From Polycladidibacter stylochi (GTDB lineage: Bacteria; Pseudomonadota; Alphaproteobacteria; Rhizobiales; Stappiaceae), in contig NZ_LLWE01000027.1 in assembly GCF_001562055.1 (NCBI RefSeq), positions 1-64,000 on the forward strand: DNA of 64,000 nucleotides, written 5' to 3'. The notes beneath the pieces were generated by a model. That model saw nothing but the letters and a program-made list of their open reading frames with translations. It searched no databases and was not told the DNA's origin. Both the position numbers and the translations under genes were made by a program. This document shows positions 59,774 to 64,000 of the stretch, in pieces (positions within the stretch are counted from its first letter, which is position 1; the number at the start of each line of letters is the position of its first letter).

Positions 59774-60090
59774 GATAGGCTGTAATAGGCGTTGGGTTCA
59801 ACAAGTTGCCAATCGTCTTGTTCGCTTTTATCTTTTGAAACGTCACCGGTGACGGGTGCTTTGTCTTTATCCGCGCCTTTGGTCGCCGCACTGTTGCTAA
59901 AGGCTGCGACATTTCCATTTACACATACTGTAAAACTGTCAATTTTGCTGGAATCGAAGGCACAGACGAGTGTTGATTTATCAAAAGCCAAATCGGCATA
60001 ATAAACTTGGACTTCTCCAAGTATTATCTGCCAGTTTTGAGTGGATTTTGCACTAGAACCATTTTGTATCATTACATTGTAAAGCCCCAT
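59734..60090 (-). CDS. Hypothetical 118-residue protein
   Basis: An unrecognised small protein without signal peptide. It opens GLYNVMIQNGSSAKSTQNWQ, has a beta-rich core (VQVYYADLAFDKSTLVCAFD), a charged low-complexity linker rich in Lys and Asp (GADKDKAPVTGDVSKDKSEQ) and ends with ANGANLTIACTI. GAGG lies 4 nt before the ATG. The 3' end is duplicated 976 bp away at the other side of the toxin-like segment. Function unknown. The 210-bp region upstream holds a GATGAGG/CCTCATC stem at 60186-60102-type spacing but no other feature. Confidence 0.6.
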   Translation of the reverse strand: MGLYNVMIQNGSSAKSTQNWQIILGEVQVYYADLAFDKSTLVCAFDSSKIDSFTVCVNGNVAAFSNSAATKGADKDKAPVTGDVSKDKSEQDDWQLVEPNAYYSLSANGANLTIACTI

Positions 60091-60301
60091 GATGCCTCGC
60101 TTTTCGTTGCCTTGAACTTATGACGCGAGAACAGGATTTCTGTGAATTTTTTAGATACCGAAATAATATTGCCGGTTTGGTAAGTGATGAGGAAACCTCA
60201 TCGGCTTTCTAGTAAAAATCATAGGTAATTAATTACAGATCACTTGCCTATGGACGTATTGCTTCGCACAATAAAGCAACTCTTTTTTAGCGGAGATTAC
60301 T

Positions 60302-61480
60302 TTGCCTATACGTGATGATATTTTTGCCCTTCAAAATGAAGTGGCTTCGTGGCGACAGACAATACATGCCAACCCAGAAGTTTTATACGAAACGCACCAA
60401 ACAGCCGATATGGTGGCGAAACTGCTGCAAAGCTTTGGCGCAGATTCGATTGAAACCTCTATTGGCAAAACCGGTGTAGCCGCAACAATTAAAGGTAAAA
60501 AGAGCGCTGAACCTCATGCTTGTGTGAAGTCTGTCGGCCTGCGGGCTGATATGGATGCATTGCCCTTGCAAGAGCAAAGTGGTGTTCCTTACAGTTCGCA
60601 AAATCCCGGTAAAATGCATGCTTGTGGCCATGATGGCCATACTGCTATCCTCTTGGGGGTGGCGAAGTATCTGACGCAAAACCGTAATTTTGCGGGTACT
60701 GTGCAGTTGTATTTTCAGCCAGCTGAAGAGGGAGGGGCTGGCGCTAAGGCAATGATTGAAGATGGGTTGCTTGAGCGTTTTCCCGCCGATGAAGTTTACG
60801 GGTTACACAATATGCCCGGCCTTGCTGTAGGCCAATACGCCACCCGTTCAGGTGCCATTATGGCAGCAACTGATGAGTTTGAAATAACTATTCACGGTAA
60901 GGGGGGGCATGCGGCTAAGCCACAAGAGACGATTGACCCGATTGTTATCGGAGCACAACTGGTATCATCAATACAATCTGTTGTCAGCCGAAACCGGCCA
61001 CCACTTGATCCCGCCGTGGTTTCAATAACGGGTTTTCAATCGGGTGGGGCGTTTAATATTATACCCGAAACAGCTGTTTTACGCGGAACGGTGCGCACAT
61101 TATCCAATGACAACCGATTACTGGCGGAGAAAACCATCAAATCATTGGTAGAAGGGGTTTGTAGTGGTTTTGGTGCCAATGTAGATATTCACTACATGCG
61201 TAACTATCCTGTTGTTGTGAACCATGAAAAACAAACTGACTTTGCCGGGAAAGTGGCTGCGGGTATTGTTGGCGAAGAAGCTGTTGATACTAATTGCACC
61301 CCAAGCATGGGCGGTGAGGACTTTGCCTACTTCCTAGAGGCGCGCCCAGGTTCCTTTATGTATATTGGTAATGGTGCAAGTGCCAAGCTGCATAACCCTG
61401 CCTATGATTATGATGATAATGCTAGCGCTTTTGGTATGGAGTGGTTTGTTAGCTTAGTTGAAAACCGATTAAAGTCTTAA
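60302..61480 (+). CDS. M20 family amidohydrolase (hippurate hydrolase-like)
   Basis: A 392-residue metallo-amidohydrolase that removes an acyl group from an N-acyl amino acid or similar. TTG start at 60302 preceded by CGGAG. Metal-site motifs: KMHACGHDGHTAILLG near residue 102, QPAEEGGAGAKAMIEDGL near 140, YGLHNMPGL near 167 and SMGGEDFAYFLE near 340. GKGGHAAKPQETIDPI is the dimerisation-domain signature. Hippurate hydrolysis would give benzoate and glycine; the true substrate is unknown. Confidence 0.88.
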   Translation: MPIRDDIFALQNEVASWRQTIHANPEVLYETHQTADMVAKLLQSFGADSIETSIGKTGVAATIKGKKSAEPHACVKSVGLRADMDALPLQEQSGVPYSSQNPGKMHACGHDGHTAILLGVAKYLTQNRNFAGTVQLYFQPAEEGGAGAKAMIEDGLLERFPADEVYGLHNMPGLAVGQYATRSGAIMAATDEFEITIHGKGGHAAKPQETIDPIVIGAQLVSSIQSVVSRNRPPLDPAVVSITGFQSGGAFNIIPETAVLRGTVRTLSNDNRLLAEKTIKSLVEGVCSGFGANVDIHYMRNYPVVVNHEKQTDFAGKVAAGIVGEEAVDTNCTPSMGGEDFAYFLEARPGSFMYIGNGASAKLHNPAYDYDDNASAFGMEWFVSLVENRLKS

Positions 61481-61497
61481 AATATTTATGATAATTA

Positions 61498-61527
61498 GGG
61501 CCAGCCTAATGTCTTCTTCGCTGGCCC
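61498..61527. terminator. Bidirectional terminator between convergent genes
   Basis: GGGCCAGC (61498-61505) pairs with GCTGGCCC (61520-61527), loop 14 nt, between the M20 hydrolase (+) and TenA-like (-) genes. A small GATGGA/TCCATC palindrome follows immediately. Confidence 0.6.
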
Positions 61528-61550
61528 GATGGAGTTCCATCATAGGTGCA

Positions 61551-62303
61551 CTAGTCATCCTGATCGATGATTAAAAGGGTTGGCTCTTCATCTTGGCAAG
61601 GGATGGGGGAGCGCAAAACACTGTCAAAAAAGGCTGCTTCGAGCTGACAAATATTAATAAAGCGCTCTGCAACTTCTGCCTGACGGCTTTGTGAGAGTAA
61701 AACACCATACTGGTTCATTTCGCTGATTAACCAGTTAACAAATGCCTCGAACTCATGGCCTGAATGCAAATCGATCCATTCACGGTAATAAAACTGTGGC
61801 GGACCATTTTTGCGTGCTTCGTGCACCCCCCATTCACGATAAATCCATTCCGCGCAAAGTAAACAAGCCAAGCCGTCTTCGTATGTGCCGTTCCCGCTGG
61901 CAGATAATAAGGCCCCTGTTAATTTGCGGAGCACGCTCCCCTCTTGTGCTTGGGAGACTTGCTCTTTTGTAACTCCAAGAGCTTCAAAGGAGCGTATGAA
62001 ATAGTCATTCTCGCCACTTGTGAGCGCTGCACAAAACGCCGATAAGTGGCGTTTGGCTTCCATTGTTGGAGCCTTTGCAATGAGGTGTCCAAGCGCCGTT
62101 GCCAAATCTTGAATAAAGGCAAAGTCTTGTAATAAATAGCTTTTATAGTCTTCACAGTCTAAGGTGCCGTCGCCAAGCGCACAGGTAAATGGGTGTCTTG
62201 TTGCTTCTTCCCAGCTACTGGCACAGCATGCGACTAGCCAGTCTGTAAACGCTGCATCGGGGTTTAGGGCCTTGTAGTTTAAGTAGGATAACTTGGCTGT
62301 CAT
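61551..62303 (-). CDS. TenA-family protein
   Basis: A 250-residue all-helical protein of the TenA/PqqC-like fold. HPFTCALGDGTLDCEDYKSYLLQDFAFIQDLATALG near residue 37 is the family opening, with CLLCAEWIYREWG near 145 and YYREWIDLHSGHEFEAFVNWL near 180. TenA enzymes salvage thiamine pyrimidine by hydrolysing aminopyrimidines. GGGGAGA precedes the ATG. No thiamine genes or TPP riboswitch are adjacent, so a different substrate is possible. Confidence 0.85.
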   Translation of the reverse strand: MTAKLSYLNYKALNPDAAFTDWLVACCASSWEEATRHPFTCALGDGTLDCEDYKSYLLQDFAFIQDLATALGHLIAKAPTMEAKRHLSAFCAALTSGENDYFIRSFEALGVTKEQVSQAQEGSVLRKLTGALLSASGNGTYEDGLACLLCAEWIYREWGVHEARKNGPPQFYYREWIDLHSGHEFEAFVNWLISEMNQYGVLLSQSRQAEVAERFINICQLEAAFFDSVLRSPIPCQDEEPTLLIIDQDD

Positions 62304-62464
62304 ACGATATCTCCCCCGTGATTACGCGGCAAAACCAATTAGTAAGAGCATGCAACTGGATAGCAATGGTTACTAACGTACAAATACTTGTTTCCCTTTA
62401 TAAATGCGGGAAATGTCCTTAACCTGACTTTCAGTGTTTGAGAGATTTTGAATTCGATAACAAG

Positions 62465-63469
62465 CTATGGCGCTTCAAATGCGCCGCTCGCTTCAGAGCG
62501 CACAATTGCATCAATTATGCGCATGTTTTGTATCGCATCATCAACGCCGTAGGGGAGGTTTTCCTCGCCGCGCACTGCTTGAGAAAATAATTCAGCCTGC
62601 CGCTGGTATTGATCGCAAGCCTCAATCCTTTCAATTTCAAGAGCTCTATCCCCGAGTATAGCGCCGTCATCCAGACGCAGAAAAACCTCAGCATTTTCAG
62701 GAGCATTGAATGGAATTAGTATCTCCAATCGCTTTTTGGTGCCGATGAGATTTAAACGCTGATAGGGGACAGATTGTGTCGACACCGAAAATTCGGCCCG
62801 CCGACCATCACCATAATCCAACAGGCAGCTGGTTCTGCGATCGGTACAAAAATGTGGATCACGATCAAAGAGACCAAGAACGCGAGCGGGCTCAGCTTCA
62901 AAAAAATATCTTGATGCAACAATAGGATAGCAGCCAATATCCATGAGGCCACCACCGCCGGTGTTTAGCTGGTTACGTATATTGGCTTGCTCTGTGTTGT
63001 TGTAACAAAAGGCGCCTTGTACCAGCCAGAGCTCACCCAATTCACCTGCACGGACAATTTCGCGTGCCCGCTGCCACTGGGGATGAGCGCGTACCATAAA
63101 GGCTTCCATGACCAGTCGTTCACGCGGAAGCTCTTGTAATTGTTTAGCTTCTTCAGCGTTCATCGCTATTGGTTTTTCGCAAAGAACGTGTTTTCCAGCG
63201 CGAACCGCTTCTATGGTCAGGGGGATATGTAAGTTGTTGGGGAGGGGATTATAAATAACATCGATATCAGGATCGGCGAGCAGCTCGGCGTATGTACCGT
63301 AGGTTTTTGGTATACCAAACTCCCCGGCAAAATCTTTGGCTGCCTGCAAGCTGCGCGAGGCGATGGCAGTAACTGAAACACCTTGTGCCTTTAAAAGCGC
63401 CGGGACAACCTTTTTACGGCCGATTTTGGCGGTTGAAAGGATGCCCCAGTTTATAGTTTGCTGTTCCAT
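62465..63469 (-). CDS. Gfo/Idh/MocA-family oxidoreductase
   Basis: A 334-residue NAD(P)-dependent sugar or polyol dehydrogenase. INWGILSTAKIGRKKVVPALLKA holds the nucleotide motif, VLCEKPIAMNAEEAKQL near residue 95 contains the EKP catalytic Lys, and GGGGLMDIGCYPIVASRYFF near 172 the family GCY/H-type segment. GGGGGAA lies before the ATG. It is downstream of, and in the same direction as, an AGE-family epimerase gene (42-nt gap), suggesting a small sugar-conversion operon. Confidence 0.9.
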   Translation of the reverse strand: MEQQTINWGILSTAKIGRKKVVPALLKAQGVSVTAIASRSLQAAKDFAGEFGIPKTYGTYAELLADPDIDVIYNPLPNNLHIPLTIEAVRAGKHVLCEKPIAMNAEEAKQLQELPRERLVMEAFMVRAHPQWQRAREIVRAGELGELWLVQGAFCYNNTEQANIRNQLNTGGGGLMDIGCYPIVASRYFFEAEPARVLGLFDRDPHFCTDRRTSCLLDYGDGRRAEFSVSTQSVPYQRLNLIGTKKRLEILIPFNAPENAEVFLRLDDGAILGDRALEIERIEACDQYQRQAELFSQAVRGEENLPYGVDDAIQNMRIIDAIVRSEASGAFEAP

Positions 63470-63511
63470 GTTGATTCCCCCGAGTTCACCCTGGGGGATA
63501 TGCTGGGATGA

Positions 63512-64000
63512 TTACAGCAATAATTCAAGCCCTTCTTGCTGTTCACTGAAGTTGCGCAGTTCGGCAATAGCACAAATAATATGGTAGAGAGTTGAGGCCG
63601 GTGCGGCTTCTTCGACAAATGTGCCTTCAGGGGTGAGCTTATCACGCCACAATCCTGCTGGAGCATCGGCAATGAAGTGCTTCAAAGCATCAAGCCCTTG
63701 AGCCAAGGATTTTTGATAGAGTTCAGCCTCTTCGGCGCTTTCGGCATGCAAGAGCAGGCTTAGCGATGCTTTCACCCATTCGGTTTGCCCCCAAAGACGC
63801 GCTAGAGGGTCGCGCATGTTAAAGTCAACATCAATGCCCATCACTGTCGCGTTCCGGTCAAAGTCAACACCATGTTCGTAGGCTATCGTAAACAAGCGCT
63901 TGGCTGCTGCAATTGCTGCTTTGTTTTGGTCGCGCTTACCGGCCCAACGCAACAACAGCCATGCCCATTCAAACAAGTGGCCAGGTTCTACCTCGCGGCC
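63512..64000 (-). CDS. AGE-family epimerase/mannose-6-phosphate isomerase-like, cut by right edge
   Basis: The C-terminal ~160 residues of an alpha/alpha-barrel sugar isomerase; the frame is open to the window edge. EVEPGHLFEWAWLLLRW near the edge carries the catalytic His and is diagnostic of N-acylglucosamine 2-epimerase and ManA/YihS-type enzymes; RDPLARLWGQTEWVKASL follows. The upstream part lies outside the window. Works beside the Gfo/Idh/MocA oxidoreductase, probably on a hexose or its phosphate. Confidence 0.85.
   Translation of the reverse strand, partial: GREVEPGHLFEWAWLLLRWAGKRDQNKAAIAAAKRLFTIAYEHGVDFDRNATVMGIDVDFNMRDPLARLWGQTEWVKASLSLLLHAESAEEAELYQKSLAQGLDALKHFIADAPAGLWRDKLTPEGTFVEEAAPASTLYHIICAIAELRNFSEQQEGLELLL

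Noticed and set aside
61551-62464. TPP riboswitch upstream of the TenA-like gene
   Set aside because: The conserved CTGAGA and ACCTGATCTGGATAATGCC-type elements are not present in the 160-bp gap.

Overview
The window reads as chromosomal DNA of a heterotrophic, probably marine alphaproteobacterium of moderate G+C. Supporting this are a mesaconyl-CoA hydratase of the ethylmalonyl-CoA pathway type, an aerobic phenylacetate (paa) cluster, TRAP and ECF transporters, a BioMNY biotin importer and an alphaproteobacterial-style LeuB. The order cannot be fixed from sequence alone. No tRNA, rRNA, CRISPR array, phage module or intact insertion sequence was seen.

Layout. 0-6.2 kb: a visibly AT-rich surface-polysaccharide block (five glycosyltransferases and galE). 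6.3-11.4 kb: a cobalt/nickel block on the minus strand: a cobalamin riboswitch, a NikK/NikL-type ECF importer with CbiM, CbiQ and CbiO, then a CsoR/RcnR-family sensor and a NicO-type metal permease. 11.7-19.7 kb: a plus-strand iron operon (FTR1 permease, P19, DUF2318 membrane protein, two FtsX-type permeases, an ATPase and a TlpA-like lipoprotein), matching the Campylobacter Cj1658-1665 and E. coli fetMP-type systems. 19.8-24.4 kb: bioM-bioN-bioY followed by an acyl-CoA ligase and a thiolase-like protein, the same trio that B. subtilis keeps as yhfU-yhfT-yhfS. 24.4-31.1 kb: ROK and LysR regulators separated by a long AT-rich gap, a U32 peptidase-family RNA-modification protein and an amidohydrolase.

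31.2-47.8 kb: an almost complete phenylacetate catabolon in three blocks: paaJ-paaABCDE (+); paaG-paaI-paaK-paaR (-); and a fused hydratase/dehydrogenase, a complete TRAP transporter, paaZ and paaX (+). PaaK activates phenylacetate, PaaABCE epoxidises the ring, PaaG isomerises to oxepin-CoA, PaaZ opens and oxidises the ring, and PaaJ with the fused enzyme completes beta-oxidation to acetyl-CoA and succinyl-CoA. A mesaconyl-CoA hydratase next door fits acetyl-CoA assimilation. Two different repressor families (PaaR and PaaX) and a matching 14-bp palindrome at both main promoters suggest the regulation.

47.8-64 kb: mostly housekeeping and small stress or metabolic genes (RidA, carbonic anhydrase, LeuB, NUDIX, GpsA, YciI, EVE, an M20 amidohydrolase, a TenA-like protein, a Gfo/Idh/MocA oxidoreductase and an AGE-family epimerase cut by the right edge).

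The most unusual spot is 58.75-59.77 kb. A 932-bp segment lies exactly between two identical 44-bp direct repeats. It holds what looks like a broken nuclease-toxin tail (motif HSGSHDNYN, interrupted by an in-frame stop) whose stop codon overlaps the start of an intact unknown 222-residue gene. This is the layout expected of a captured toxin-tail/immunity cassette. The right repeat copy is the 3' end of the neighbouring 118-residue gene.
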